Shown here one piece after another: positions 26,403 through 35,127 of a stretch of 64,000 nt of DNA (position 1 is the stretch's first letter; every line of letters begins with the position of its first letter). The notes under the pieces were generated by a model, which ran no database searches, was not told the DNA's origin, and saw only the letters and a list, made by a program, of their open reading frames with translations. The translations under genes and the position numbers were made by a program. Source of the stretch: Rhizobium johnstonii 3841 (GTDB lineage: Bacteria; Pseudomonadota; Alphaproteobacteria; Rhizobiales; Rhizobiaceae); assembly GCF_000009265.1 (NCBI RefSeq), contig NC_008380.1:1865501-1929500 (forward strand). Reading direction: 5' to 3'.

Positions 26403-27059
26403 TCACGAGGTCGACGCCACTGCGCGATTGCGCGTCAGCCCTTTGCCCTTCTGCCTGTTGCGTGCGATCGGCCGGTAGGAGCGATAGAGTATGAGCGCGA
26501 TGATCAGCCCGACATAGATATACTGCTCGAGATCGAGGATCTTGGTCGAGAGCGCGAAGTGCAGCGCCCCGCAGGCGGCGATGATATAGACAAGGCGATG
26601 CAGCCAGATCCAGTTCTTGCCGAGGCGGCGGATCGATAGATTGTTGGATGTCAGTGCCAGCGGAATGAGCATCGCAAGGGCTGCCATGCCGAACATGATG
26701 AAGGGGCGCTTCAACACGTCGTTGATGACGGCGGAAATATCCATCGCCTGGTCGAGCACCATGTATACGGTGAAATGCATCAGCGCGTAATAGAAGGTCA
26801 GCAGGCCAAGCGCCCGGCGATAGCGCAGATAGTTCCAGCCGAAGAGCTCACGGGCAGGGGAAACGGCAAGTGTTGCGATCAGGAAACGGATCGTCCAGAT
26901 GCCGAGGAAAAGCTCGAAGGTCTTGACCGGATCGGCGCCGAGCTGATCGGTCGCGCCGAGATAGAAAGTCCAGGCTGCAGGCACGAGCCCGACGACATAA
27001 AGCAGCCAGACGGAGGCGGGTTGCCAGCGCTTCGGGATGGCGAGCGACAGTTCCGCCAT
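26403..27059 (-). CDS. msrQ: Haem-binding membrane subunit of methionine sulfoxide reductase MsrPQ
   Basis: Quinol- or flavin-linked cytochrome b-type membrane protein that feeds electrons to periplasmic MsrP, 218 aa. It belongs to the ferric-reductase-like transmembrane family, with about six helices and conserved haem-ligand His in YYALMHFTVYMVLD, WIWLHRLVYI and GALHFALS. Its ATG shares one base with the msrP stop (TGATG), showing an msrP-msrQ operon on the minus strand. Confidence 0.93.
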   Translation of the reverse strand: MAELSLAIPKRWQPASVWLLYVVGLVPAAWTFYLGATDQLGADPVKTFELFLGIWTIRFLIATLAVSPARELFGWNYLRYRRALGLLTFYYALMHFTVYMVLDQAMDISAVINDVLKRPFIMFGMAALAMLIPLALTSNNLSIRRLGKNWIWLHRLVYIIAACGALHFALSTKILDLEQYIYVGLIIALILYRSYRPIARNRQKGKGLTRNRAVASTS

Positions 27060-28006
27060 CAGAAATTCGCCTTCAGATCCATGCCGGCATAAAGGCTTGC
27101 CACCTCGTCGGCATAACCGTTGAAGGGCAGGGTGGGGTGGCGGCTCGCGCCGAAGAAGCCGTTCTCGCCGATGCGCCGTTCGCTGGCCTGGCTCCAGCGC
27201 GGATGGTCGACCTCAGGGTTGACGTTGGCGTAGAAGCCATACTCCTGCGCATTGGTGACCTGCCAGGTATTCTTCGGCTGCTGGTCGGTGAGCGTGATCC
27301 TGACGATCGACTTGATGCCCTTGAAGCCGTATTTCCACGGCACGACGAGCCGGATCGGCGCCCCGTTCTGGTTCGGCAGCGTTTCGCCATAGAGCCCGAC
27401 GGCCAGCAGCGTCAGCGGATGGCGCGCCTCATCCAGGCGCAGACCCTCGACATAGGGCCAGTCGAGCGACTGGAAGAAACCCTTCTGCCCCGGCATCTCC
27501 TCCGGCCGCACGACGGTTTCGAAGGCGACATATTTGGCGCTGCCGAGTGGCTCCACCTTGTCGAGCAGTGATGCCAGCGGAAAGCCGTCCCAGGGGATGA
27601 CCATCGACCAGGCCTCGACGCAGCGCATCCGGTAGGTGCGCTCCTCGATCGGGAATTCCTTCATCAGCGCCTCGAGGTCGAAGGTGCCTGGCTTGTTGAC
27701 CATGCCGTCGACCTTGATCGTCCAGGGCAGCGGCTTGAAATCGCCGGAAAGTGCTGCGGGATCGCCCTTGTCGAGGCCGAACTCATAGAAATTATTGTAG
27801 GTCGTGACGTCCTTGATCGGCGTCGGCTTCTCATCGACCTTGTACTTGCTCTCTACGGCAGAGAGGGCCGCAGCGCTCGCCTTGCCGCCGCTGTAGAGCG
27901 CCATGGCGCCAAGCGCCGCCGCGCCCAGAAATTCACGACGGCGCACATAGATCTGGCGCGGCGTGATCTCCGATGACGCGATCTTCGGTGGGCGATAGGT
28001 TGGCAT
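27059..28006 (-). CDS. msrP: Periplasmic methionine sulfoxide reductase, molybdopterin subunit
   Basis: Reduces methionine sulfoxide in periplasmic proteins with a molybdopterin cofactor, 315 aa. The start at 28006 ([17 protein letters not shown]) follows GAGGAGG; a longer frame to 28147 is rejected. A twin-arginine signal is visible at [16 protein letters not shown]. The molybdenum-ligand Cys is in [18 protein letters not shown]-terminal blocks [16 protein letters not shown] and [20 protein letters not shown] match the SUOX-fold family. Confidence 0.95.
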   Translation of the reverse strand: MPTYRPPKIASSEITPRQIYVRRREFLGAAALGAMALYSGGKASAAALSAVESKYKVDEKPTPIKDVTTYNNFYEFGLDKGDPAALSGDFKPLPWTIKVDGMVNKPGTFDLEALMKEFPIEERTYRMRCVEAWSMVIPWDGFPLASLLDKVEPLGSAKYVAFETVVRPEEMPGQKGFFQSLDWPYVEGLRLDEARHPLTLLAVGLYGETLPNQNGAPIRLVVPWKYGFKGIKSIVRITLTDQQPKNTWQVTNAQEYGFYANVNPEVDHPRWSQASERRIGENGFFGASRHPTLPFNGYADEVASLYAGMDLKANF

Positions 28007-28341
28007 GTCGAAACCTCCTCGGCGGATATCTTGAAATATAGCCCTTAAACGAACCGCCGGCATGTCTAGATTAGTGTCTAAGCCTTGAATATTGCTGACA
28101 GGAAGCCAATTTTTTGTGTTCGGCCGTGATGGAATAGGCTGTAACAAAACGTCGCGTCGAACCGTATATCATCGATGGGTCTGATGGCGCTTCTCCCCGG
28201 CGTACCGGATTTGGGCTTCCCGGTAGTGACAGCCCCCGTCGATTGGATTAGGACAATTCCAAAAAGCAGCGTTTGCCCGGCCTGCAGGCTCCATGCCGCC
28301 CAGCTTCGCCTGATAATTCCGCCACGTTGAGGAAGACACCG
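28007..28341. other. msrP-ilvD divergent intergenic region
   Basis: 335 bases with no supportable gene. It must hold both divergent promoters. Seen here: TAGACA-type direct repeats on the minus strand near 28061-28080, and a small inverted repeat TACCGG/CCGGTA (28203-28208 and 28220-28225). No leader peptide for ilvD was recognised. Confidence 0.4.
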
Positions 28342-30180
28342 ATGCCAGTTTACCGTTCCAGAACCACGACCCATGGCCGCAACATGGCGGGCGCCCGCGG
28401 CCTTTGGCGCGCCACGGGCATGAAGGATTCGGATTTCGGCAAGCCGATCATCGCGGTGGTGAATTCCTTCACCCAGTTCGTGCCCGGTCACGTGCACCTG
28501 AAGGACCTCGGCCAGCTCGTTGCCCGCGAGATCGAGGCGGCCGGCGGTGTCGCCAAGGAATTCAACACGATCGCCGTCGATGATGGCATCGCCATGGGCC
28601 ATGACGGCATGCTTTATTCGCTGCCCTCGCGCGAGCTCATCGCCGACAGCGTCGAATACATGGTCAATGCCCATTGCGCCGACGCCATGGTCTGTATTTC
28701 CAACTGCGACAAGATCACTCCCGGCATGCTGATGGCATCGCTGCGCCTCAATATCCCGACGGTCTTCGTCTCGGGCGGTCCGATGGAAGCCGGTAAGGTC
28801 GTGATGCACGGCAAGACGCATGCACTCGACCTCGTCGACGCCATGGTTGCCGCTGCCGATGACAAGATCAGCGACGAGGACGTCCAGACCATCGAGCGTT
28901 CGGCCTGTCCGACCTGTGGTTCCTGCTCCGGCATGTTCACGGCCAATTCGATGAACTGCCTGACGGAAGCCCTCGGCCTGTCGCTGCCCGGCAACGGCTC
29001 GACGCTTGCCACCCATCTCGACCGCAAGCGCCTCTTCGTCGAGGCCGGCCACCTGATCGTCGATCTCGCCCGCCGTTATTACGAGCAGGATGACGTCAAG
29101 GCGCTGCCGCGCACCATCGCTTCCAAACAGGCGTTTGAGAATGCCATGACGCTCGATATCGCCATGGGCGGTTCCACCAATACGGTCCTGCACATTCTTG
29201 CCGCCGCCCATGAAGGCGAGATCGATTTCACTATGGCCGATATCGACGCGCTGTCGCGCCGCGTGCCGTGCCTGTCGAAGGTCGCCCCCGCCAAGAGCGA
29301 TGTTCATATGGAAGACGTCCATCGCGCCGGCGGCATCATGTCGATCCTCGGCGAACTCGACAAGGGCGGTCTCTTGAACCGCGATTGCCCGACCGTGCAT
29401 GCAGAAACGCTGGGCGACGCGATCGATCGCTGGGATATCACCCGCACCAACAGCGAAACTGTCCGTAAATTCTATCGTGCCGCTCCGGGTGGCATTCCCA
29501 CCCAGGTCGCCTTCAGCCAGGAGGCCCGCTGGGACGAACTCGACACCGACCGCGAGAACGGCGTCATCCGCTCGGTCGAACATCCCTTCTCCAAGGATGG
29601 TGGTCTTGCCGTGCTCAAGGGCAACCTTGCGATCGACGGCTGCATCGTCAAGACTGCCGGCGTCGATGAATCGATCTTGAAATTCTCCGGCCCGGCCCGC
29701 GTCTTCGAAAGCCAGGATGCCTCCGTCAAGGCGATCCTTGCCAACGAGGTCAAGGCCGGCGACGTCGTCGTCATCCGCTACGAAGGCCCGAAGGGCGGCC
29801 CCGGCATGCAGGAAATGCTCTATCCGACGAGCTACCTGAAGTCGAAGGGCCTCGGCAAGGCCTGCGCGCTGATCACCGACGGCCGCTTCTCCGGCGGCAC
29901 CTCCGGCCTCTCGATCGGCCACGCTTCGCCGGAAGCGGCAAATGGCGGCACGATCGGCCTGGTGCGCGAAGGTGACATGATCGACATCGACATCCCCAAC
30001 CGCACGATCAGCCTGCGTGTCAGCGAGACCGAACTCGCCGCCCGCCGCGCCGAGCAGGACGCCAAGGGCTGGTATCCCACAGAAGTGCGCAAGCGCAACG
30101 TCACGACCGCGCTGAAGGCCTACGCGGCCTTCGCAACGAGCGCCGATCGCGGCGCCGTGCGGGATCTGAACGTGCGGTAG
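28342..30180 (+). CDS. ilvD: Dihydroxy-acid dehydratase
   Basis: Iron-sulfur dehydratase of isoleucine and valine synthesis (dihydroxy acids to 2-keto acids), 612 aa, normal for the long family form. The start [20 protein letters not shown] follows GAGGAAGA; the frame to 28273 is rejected. Cluster-ligand cysteines occur in [12 protein letters not shown] and [20 protein letters not shown]. It stands alone with its own upstream region and is followed by a palindromic repeat. Confidence 0.97.
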   Translation: MPVYRSRTTTHGRNMAGARGLWRATGMKDSDFGKPIIAVVNSFTQFVPGHVHLKDLGQLVAREIEAAGGVAKEFNTIAVDDGIAMGHDGMLYSLPSRELIADSVEYMVNAHCADAMVCISNCDKITPGMLMASLRLNIPTVFVSGGPMEAGKVVMHGKTHALDLVDAMVAAADDKISDEDVQTIERSACPTCGSCSGMFTANSMNCLTEALGLSLPGNGSTLATHLDRKRLFVEAGHLIVDLARRYYEQDDVKALPRTIASKQAFENAMTLDIAMGGSTNTVLHILAAAHEGEIDFTMADIDALSRRVPCLSKVAPAKSDVHMEDVHRAGGIMSILGELDKGGLLNRDCPTVHAETLGDAIDRWDITRTNSETVRKFYRAAPGGIPTQVAFSQEARWDELDTDRENGVIRSVEHPFSKDGGLAVLKGNLAIDGCIVKTAGVDESILKFSGPARVFESQDASVKAILANEVKAGDVVVIRYEGPKGGPGMQEMLYPTSYLKSKGLGKACALITDGRFSGGTSGLSIGHASPEAANGGTIGLVREGDMIDIDIPNRTISLRVSETELAARRAEQDAKGWYPTEVRKRNVTTALKAYAAFATSADRGAVRDLNVR

Positions 30181-30238
30181 GTCATCGCACCTACGAGCCG
30201 CTGATTAAGAGTCAGCTGCTCTTCCAACCGGTCGCTTC

Positions 30239-30351
30239 AGAGCATGATGCCGAAAAGTGTGAGCGGTTTTCGGACAACATCATGCTCCGACTATATAATG
30301 TAGAACAGGATTCAGATTTTAGGCCGACCCGGCCTAAAATCATCCTGTTCT
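30239..30351 (+). repeat. RIME-type palindromic intergenic element, copy 1
   Basis: About 113 bp made of two palindromes: AGAGCATGATG...CATCATGCTC with an inner CCGAAAA/TTTTCGG stem, then an AGAACAGGAT...ATCATCCTGTTCT stem with TTTTAGGCCG/CGGCCTAAAA inside. Length and two-palindrome design match the Rhizobium intergenic mosaic elements described in the literature. The last bases overlap the stop codon of the minus-strand gene at 30350. A near-identical inverted copy lies at 31217-31328. Confidence 0.85.
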
Positions 30352-30703
30352 AGAGCGGCCGGTTGATGTTTTTATAGGACTCGCCGAGCTGCTTCAGCCG
30401 CTCGTCATAGGCAGCCTTGATGCAAGTTGCATCTGCCCCGCATTCCTGCCGTTTCTTCAGCCAGGCCGTCTGTTCGTCCTGCAATGTTCCGCGCGAACCC
30501 ATCGCCAGCAGGCCGGAGAGCAGCTCGAAAGTCGTCACCATCTTCACATCGGCGTCGTTGAGTGCGCGGTTGTCGCAGATCGCTTTTTCATCCGCCTTCA
30601 ATTCTTTCGCATCGCAATCGAAGCTTGCTGCCTGTGCCAGGTTCGATCCAATGAGCAGGATCGCAAAACCGAGGGCCGCTGTCGTCGTTCTTGTCGTGAT
30701 CAT
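30350..30703 (-). CDS. LprI-like (DUF1311) secreted protein
   Basis: 117 aa with a signal peptide (hydrophobic stretch ALGFAILLIGSNLAQA, cleavage likely after AQA). The mature part has four Cys and the family pattern SFDCDAKELKADEKAICDN, then WLKKRQECGADATCIKAAYD, suggesting two disulfides. The family resembles the lysozyme-inhibitor region of LprI; inhibitor function here is inference. AGGAA precedes the ATG. The stop codon coincides with the end of the flanking palindromic element. Confidence 0.75.
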   Translation of the reverse strand: MITTRTTTAALGFAILLIGSNLAQAASFDCDAKELKADEKAICDNRALNDADVKMVTTFELLSGLLAMGSRGTLQDEQTAWLKKRQECGADATCIKAAYDERLKQLGESYKNINRPL

Positions 30704-30726
30704 TCAAATGTTCCTATTGCTGCCGG

Positions 30727-31107
30727 TCAGGCTAGCTTCCGCAGTGCCAGAGCCAGGAAGATGATGCAGATGAGCCAGACGGCAAGGATGAAGATCAGTC
30801 CGACCCGGCTGGAGGGACGCTCGATGCGCCCTGTCGCCTCCGTACGAAGCTCGTTCATCACCTCTGCCGGAACGAGCCGGATCGCCAGCATGATACCGAG
30901 CGGCACGATGAGAAGATCGTCGAGATAGCCGAGGATGGGGATGAAATCGGGGATGAGATCGATGGGCGACAGCGCGTAGGCGGCAACCGCGCCGGCCACC
31001 GCTTTGGCATGCCACGGTACGCGGGGATCGCGGGCGGCAAGCCATAGGGCCACGATGTCACGCTTCAGTGACTTCGCCCAGTTTTTGGCTTTTGATATCA
31101 GTTGCAT
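30727..31107 (-). CDS. YkvA family (DUF1232) membrane protein
   Basis: 126 aa, function unknown. The DUF1232 core YALSPIDLIPDFIPILGYLD is at about residues 44-63, with hydrophobic helices there and at the C-terminus (LIFILAVWLICIIFLALAL). ATG at 31107 is preferred over TTG at 31113 because AGGAAG sits seven bases before the ATG. It is upstream of the LprI-like gene by 23 bases and likely co-transcribed with it. Confidence 0.8.
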   Translation of the reverse strand: MQLISKAKNWAKSLKRDIVALWLAARDPRVPWHAKAVAGAVAAYALSPIDLIPDFIPILGYLDDLLIVPLGIMLAIRLVPAEVMNELRTEATGRIERPSSRVGLIFILAVWLICIIFLALALRKLA

Positions 31108-31216
31108 GGCCAAGCTTCCTGAATCAAATTGACAATGACTTCAACCGGTTTCCAAGACGCCCTCCCGCCTTGTTCTTCCATGCTTCCGCCCTCTTTCCTT
31201 TCTAGCGTCGGGCCGC

Positions 31217-31328
31217 AGAACAGGATGATTCAGGTCGGTTCGGCCTAAAATCTGAATCCTGTTCGCAACTAAATAGTTAGAGCATGATGTGGTCCGAAAA
31301 CCGCTCACACTTTTCGGCATCATGCTCT
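31217..31328 (-). repeat. RIME-type palindromic intergenic element, copy 2 (inverted)
   Basis: 112 bp, the reverse complement of the element at 30239-30351 with a small number of differences, mostly in the linker between the palindromes and at the tip of the second stem. The pair brackets the LprI-like and YkvA-like genes. It lies 35 bases before the protease gene start. Confidence 0.85.
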
Positions 31329-31363
31329 AAAACGTTCCTCAAGAGGATTCAAAAGGGATACCC

Positions 31364-32767
31364 ATGCACGGCCTGTTCAAGCGCGCCTCCGTCTCGCTAT
31401 TCGCTCTCATGCTCGTTCTGCCGGCTGCGGCCCATGCGCAGACGGCAAAGACCGTACCCGAGAGCCAGATGCAGATGCAGCTCTCCTTCGCGCCGCTCGT
31501 CAAACAGACGTCAGGCGCCGTCGTCAATGTTTATGCGGAAAAGACCGTCCGGCGGCAGTCGCCCTTTGCCGGCGACCCTTTCTTCGAGCAATTTTTCGGC
31601 CAGCAGATGCCGAACCGTTCGGAGAAGCAGTCTTCGCTCGGCTCCGGCGTCATCGTCGAGGCGAACGGCACAGTCGTGACCAACAATCACGTCATCGAGG
31701 GCGCCGACGATATCAAGGTAGCGCTCTCGGACGGCCGCGAATTCCCCTGCAAGGTGGTGCTGCGCGACGACCGTATCGATCTTGCCGTGCTGAAGATCGA
31801 CACCAAGGAAAGCTTTCCGACATTGCCGATCGGCAATTCCGATACGGTCGAGGTCGGTGATCTCGTGCTGGCGATCGGCAATCCCTTCGGTGTCGGCCAG
31901 ACGGTGACGAGCGGGATCGTCTCGGCGCTTGCCCGCAACCAGGTGATCAAGAACGAGTTCGGCTTTTTCATTCAGACCGATGCCTCGATCAATCCCGGCA
32001 ATTCCGGCGGCGCCTTGATGAACATGAAGGGCGAGCTGATCGGCATCAACACGGCGATCTTCTCGCGCGGCGGCGGCTCGAACGGCATCGGTTTCGCCAT
32101 CCCTGCCAATCTGGTCAAGGTCTTCCTCGCGTCGGCCGATGCCGGCGTCAAATCCTTCGAGCGGCCCTATGTCGGCGCAAGTTTCGATGCCGTGACCTCG
32201 GAAGTGGCCGAGGCGCTGGGGCTGAACAAGGCCCGCGGCGCGCTCGTCGTCAAGGTTTCGGAAGGTGGGCCGGCCGCCAAGGCCGGGCTGAAGGCCGGCG
32301 AAATCGTCACCGCCGTCGACGGAGTTTCCGTCGAGCATCCGGATGCGCTGCTCTACCGCTTGACGACGGCCGGTCTCGGCAATTCGGTCAAGCTCACTGT
32401 CATCGAGAACGGCCGCGAGGAGCAACTGCCGCTGACGCTCGCCCGCGCCCCGGAAACCTCGCCGCGCGACCAGCGCACGATCGGCGGACATACGCCGTTT
32501 ACCGGTGCCGTCGTCGAGAACCTGTCGCCGCGTGTCGCTGACGAACTGCGCATGCCGCCGGAATCGGCGGGCGTCGTCGTATCCGAGGTGAAGGAGGATT
32601 CGCCCGCCGCCCGTCTCGGTTTCGAACCGAAGGATATCATCGTCTCGATCAACGGCACCGATGTGAAGTCGACCAGCGAACTGTCCGAGATCGCCGATAG
32701 CGACCCCGGCTTCTGGCGGGTCGAGATCGAGCGCGACGGCCAGCGCATCCGGCAATTCTTCCGATGA
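31364..32767 (+). CDS. Do-type periplasmic serine endopeptidase (DegP/DegQ-like)
   Basis: Protein quality-control protease of the envelope, 467 aa. Signal peptide at residues 1-25 (SLFALMLVLPAAAHA). Trypsin-like triad: His109 in VVTNNHVIEG, Asp139 in RIDLAVLKI and Ser214 in INPGNSGGAL. Two PDZ domains follow, about 265-350 and 370-460. It overlaps rarA by four bases (ATGA), so the two are probably co-transcribed. Rhizobia carry several paralogues, so a specific symbol is not assigned. Confidence 0.92.
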   Translation: MHGLFKRASVSLFALMLVLPAAAHAQTAKTVPESQMQMQLSFAPLVKQTSGAVVNVYAEKTVRRQSPFAGDPFFEQFFGQQMPNRSEKQSSLGSGVIVEANGTVVTNNHVIEGADDIKVALSDGREFPCKVVLRDDRIDLAVLKIDTKESFPTLPIGNSDTVEVGDLVLAIGNPFGVGQTVTSGIVSALARNQVIKNEFGFFIQTDASINPGNSGGALMNMKGELIGINTAIFSRGGGSNGIGFAIPANLVKVFLASADAGVKSFERPYVGASFDAVTSEVAEALGLNKARGALVVKVSEGGPAAKAGLKAGEIVTAVDGVSVEHPDALLYRLTTAGLGNSVKLTVIENGREEQLPLTLARAPETSPRDQRTIGGHTPFTGAVVENLSPRVADELRMPPESAGVVVSEVKEDSPAARLGFEPKDIIVSINGTDVKSTSELSEIADSDPGFWRVEIERDGQRIRQFFR

Positions 32768-34080
32768 GCAACGATCTCTTCGCGCCGCGCGTTCCGGAGG
32801 AGGTCGCAGCCAGGCGGCCGCTTGCCGACCGGCTGCGGCCGAAGACGCTTGCCGATGTCACCGGTCAGGAACACCTGACCGGTGAGGATGGCGTGCTGAA
32901 GAGGATGATCGAAAGCGGCTCGCTCGGCTCGATGATTTTCTGGGGGCCGCCCGGCACCGGCAAGACGACGGTGGCACGTCTGCTTTCGGGCGAGGCGGGC
33001 CTGGCCTTCGAGCAGATATCGGCGATCTTCTCCGGCGTCGCCGATCTGAAGAAGGTGTTCGAGACAGCCCGTTTGCGGCGTATGGACGGCCGTCAGACAC
33101 TGCTCTTCGTCGATGAGATCCATCGTTTCAACCGCGCCCAGCAGGACAGTTTCCTGCCCGTCATGGAGGATGGCACGGTCATCCTCGTCGGCGCCACCAC
33201 CGAGAACCCCTCCTTCGAACTCAACGCCGCTCTGCTGTCGCGTGCCCGTGTGCTCACCTTCAAGTCGCATGACGAGGAGAGCCTCGAGGAACTGTTGAAG
33301 CGTGCCGAGGCGATCGAGCAGAAGTCGCTGCCGCTGACGGAGGATGCCCGCGCCAGCCTGATCCGCATGGCCGATGGCGACGGCCGCGCGGTGCTGACGC
33401 TCGCCGAAGAAGTCTGGCGCGCGGCGCGCGAAGGCGAGAGCTTCGATACCGAAGGCCTGACGCGCATCGTCCAGCGCCGTGCCCCGGTCTACGATAAGGC
33501 GCAGGACGGCCACTACAATCTGATCTCGGCGCTGCATAAATCCGTGCGCGGCTCGGATCCCGATGCCGCGCTCTATTATCTTGCCCGCATGTTCGATGCC
33601 GGCGAGGATCCGCTCTATCTTGGCCGGCGGCTGGTGCGCATGGCGGTGGAGGATATCGGTCTTGCCGATCCGCAGGCGCTGGTGATCTGCAATGCCGCCA
33701 AGGATGCCTATGAGTATCTCGGCTCGCCGGAAGGCGAACTGGCGCTGGCCCAGGCCTGCGTCTATCTCGCCACCGCTCCGAAATCGAATGCCGTTTACAC
33801 CGCCTTCAAGGCGGCAAGCCAGGCGGCAAAGCAGAACGGCTCGCTGCTGCCGCCGAAGCATATTCTCAACGCGCCGACCAAGCTGATGAAGGGCGAGGGG
33901 TACGGCGACGGGTATCGCTACGACCACGATGAGCCGGACGCCTTTTCTGGCCAGGATTATTTCCCGGAGAAGATGGGACGCCAGATCTTCTACGATCCGC
34001 CGGAGCGCGGCTTCGAGCGCGATATCCGCAAGCGGCTGGAATGGTGGGCGAAGCTTCGCAAGGAGCGTAATCCGCGCTGA
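32764..34080 (+). CDS. rarA: Replication-associated recombination AAA+ ATPase RarA (MgsA)
   Basis: Clamp-loader-like AAA+ protein acting at stalled replication forks, 438 aa, full family length. Walker A GPPGTGKTT is at residues 61-69 and Walker B in LLFVDEIHRF. The sensor region TTENPSFELNAALLSRARV and the C-terminal tetramerisation segment with YLGSPEGELALAQA and LLPPKHILNAP are present. Confidence 0.95.
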   Translation: MSNDLFAPRVPEEVAARRPLADRLRPKTLADVTGQEHLTGEDGVLKRMIESGSLGSMIFWGPPGTGKTTVARLLSGEAGLAFEQISAIFSGVADLKKVFETARLRRMDGRQTLLFVDEIHRFNRAQQDSFLPVMEDGTVILVGATTENPSFELNAALLSRARVLTFKSHDEESLEELLKRAEAIEQKSLPLTEDARASLIRMADGDGRAVLTLAEEVWRAAREGESFDTEGLTRIVQRRAPVYDKAQDGHYNLISALHKSVRGSDPDAALYYLARMFDAGEDPLYLGRRLVRMAVEDIGLADPQALVICNAAKDAYEYLGSPEGELALAQACVYLATAPKSNAVYTAFKAASQAAKQNGSLLPPKHILNAPTKLMKGEGYGDGYRYDHDEPDAFSGQDYFPEKMGRQIFYDPPERGFERDIRKRLEWWAKLRKERNPR

Positions 34081-34093
34081 AGCCCGGCGAACC

Positions 34094-34405
34094 TCAGGAG
34101 GCGCGCGGCGTCTTCTGATTTGCCGGCGCGGCGATCACCTTGACGGACGATTCCGCAAGCCCGTGATGACCTTCCATATCGACGATGACATGCCAGTGAC
34201 CGCTTTCCGGAACGGCGATCTTGATCGGCGATTTGCGTGCCACGCCACCGATATATTTGAAATCGAGAACCTCGGTGAACCGCTGGAAATTCGGGGCCGT
34301 CATCAGGCGGACATTGTTCACAGCATTCAACGACACCTCGATGATCGTTCCGGCGCGTTGTTCCTTGAGATCGTAATGGGTGAAGCGGAAATTCGGTTTC
34401 GGCAT
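34094..34405 (-). CDS. DUF1883 domain protein
   Basis: 103 aa, unknown function. The family pattern is seen in FTHYDLKEQRAGTIIEVSL, NNVRLMTAPNFQRF and ESGHWHVIVDMEGHHGLAES, with a compact all-beta look. No signal peptide. It is convergent with rarA, 13 bases apart, with no hairpin between. Confidence 0.75.
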   Translation of the reverse strand: MPKPNFRFTHYDLKEQRAGTIIEVSLNAVNNVRLMTAPNFQRFTEVLDFKYIGGVARKSPIKIAVPESGHWHVIVDMEGHHGLAESSVKVIAAPANQKTPRAS

Positions 34406-34496
34406 CGGTCTCGTGGCGTCTGAAGTCTCTGCGCCAGGATTTTACCAGAATGTGGGTTAAGGAAAAGTTGGAAATCGGCCGTTCAGCTTATGTCTT

Positions 34497-34530
34497 CGTA
34501 CTCCCGCTGCATGAAAACAGCGGGAGTACG
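34497..34530 (-). other. Perfect 13-bp hairpin downstream of a small gene
   Basis: CGTACTCCCGCTG (34497-34509) and CAGCGGGAGTACG (34518-34530) pair perfectly around 8 bases, starting 7 bases after the stop of the minus-strand gene at 34538. No T-run on either side, so it is either an unusual terminator or a 3' stabiliser. Confidence 0.65.
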
Positions 34531-34537
34531 ATAAGAT

Positions 34538-34801
34538 TTAGTGGATGTTCGTGGTGCCGCGCGCAAAGGGCGCAAATTCGAGCACCATTCCTGCGGCCGC
34601 CCTATGGATATCGGCGGAGGGGCAGTTGCATTCCCCAGCTGCGAAATGGAGGGCGGCCGCTTCATTGATGAAGAGCCCGCCGACGAGGCCTTCGCGGTCG
34701 TGGACAATCCAGCGGCCGCTTCTGTCGCGGCCGACGGTGAAGCGGGCGGAAGGCGAGGGTGCTGCAGCGGGAAGGCTGCGGCGTTGCTGTGCGTTTGCCA
34801 T
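34538..34801 (-). CDS. Small hypothetical protein, 87 aa
   Basis: Not recognised. The start at 34801 (MANAQQRRSLPAAAPSPS) follows AAGGAT. A disordered N-terminus leads into SARFTVGRDRSGRWIVHDRE and LVGGLFINEAAALHFA, a short beta-alpha fold that repeats RD-x-RG/RE features. It contains two Cys (ECNC) near residue 58. It follows another small gene by 26 bases on the same strand. Confidence 0.65.
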   Translation of the reverse strand: MANAQQRRSLPAAAPSPSARFTVGRDRSGRWIVHDREGLVGGLFINEAAALHFAAGECNCPSADIHRAAAGMVLEFAPFARGTTNIH

Positions 34802-34827
34802 TGTGGTGATCCTTCGGTCCTGATGCT

Positions 34828-35010
34828 TCACCGGGAGATGAGGTCGAACATCATCTGGACCAGGCCAGCAAAGGCCAGCGTCATCGCAAGGCGGGGCGCA
34901 ATCGCGGCAAGGCCGGAGAGCATCGAATGGGAGGGATCGGCGGCGAGTGTGTTGAGGTGGCTGCGTTGCAGCGGGTCGCTCTCGGCACTCGGTTCAGTCA
35001 GGCGTGACAT
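34828..35010 (-). CDS. Small hypothetical protein with a C-terminal hydrophobic segment, 60 aa
   Basis: Starts at MSRLTEPSAESDPLQRSHLN after AAAGGA. A polar N-terminal half is followed by LAMTLAFAGLVQMMFDL, long enough for one membrane helix. Upstream of and probably co-transcribed with the 87-aa gene. Function unknown. Confidence 0.6.
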   Translation of the reverse strand: MSRLTEPSAESDPLQRSHLNTLAADPSHSMLSGLAAIAPRLAMTLAFAGLVQMMFDLISR

Positions 35011-35127
35011 CGGTTTGTCCTTTCGAAGTCTCAACCGCCGCTTGATCGAGCGGCGGTGTCACACTTCAAAAATAAGCTCGGGTGGATAGGGTTTCCATTT
35101 GGCGGCGAAAACGAAAATATAAAAATC

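Noticed and set aside
28078..29922. 614-codon minus-strand frame opposite ilvD
   Set aside because: Shadow of ilvD; low-complexity composition typical of reverse-strand reading.
32353..33927. 524-codon minus-strand frame across the protease and rarA
   Set aside because: Shadow of two well-supported genes.
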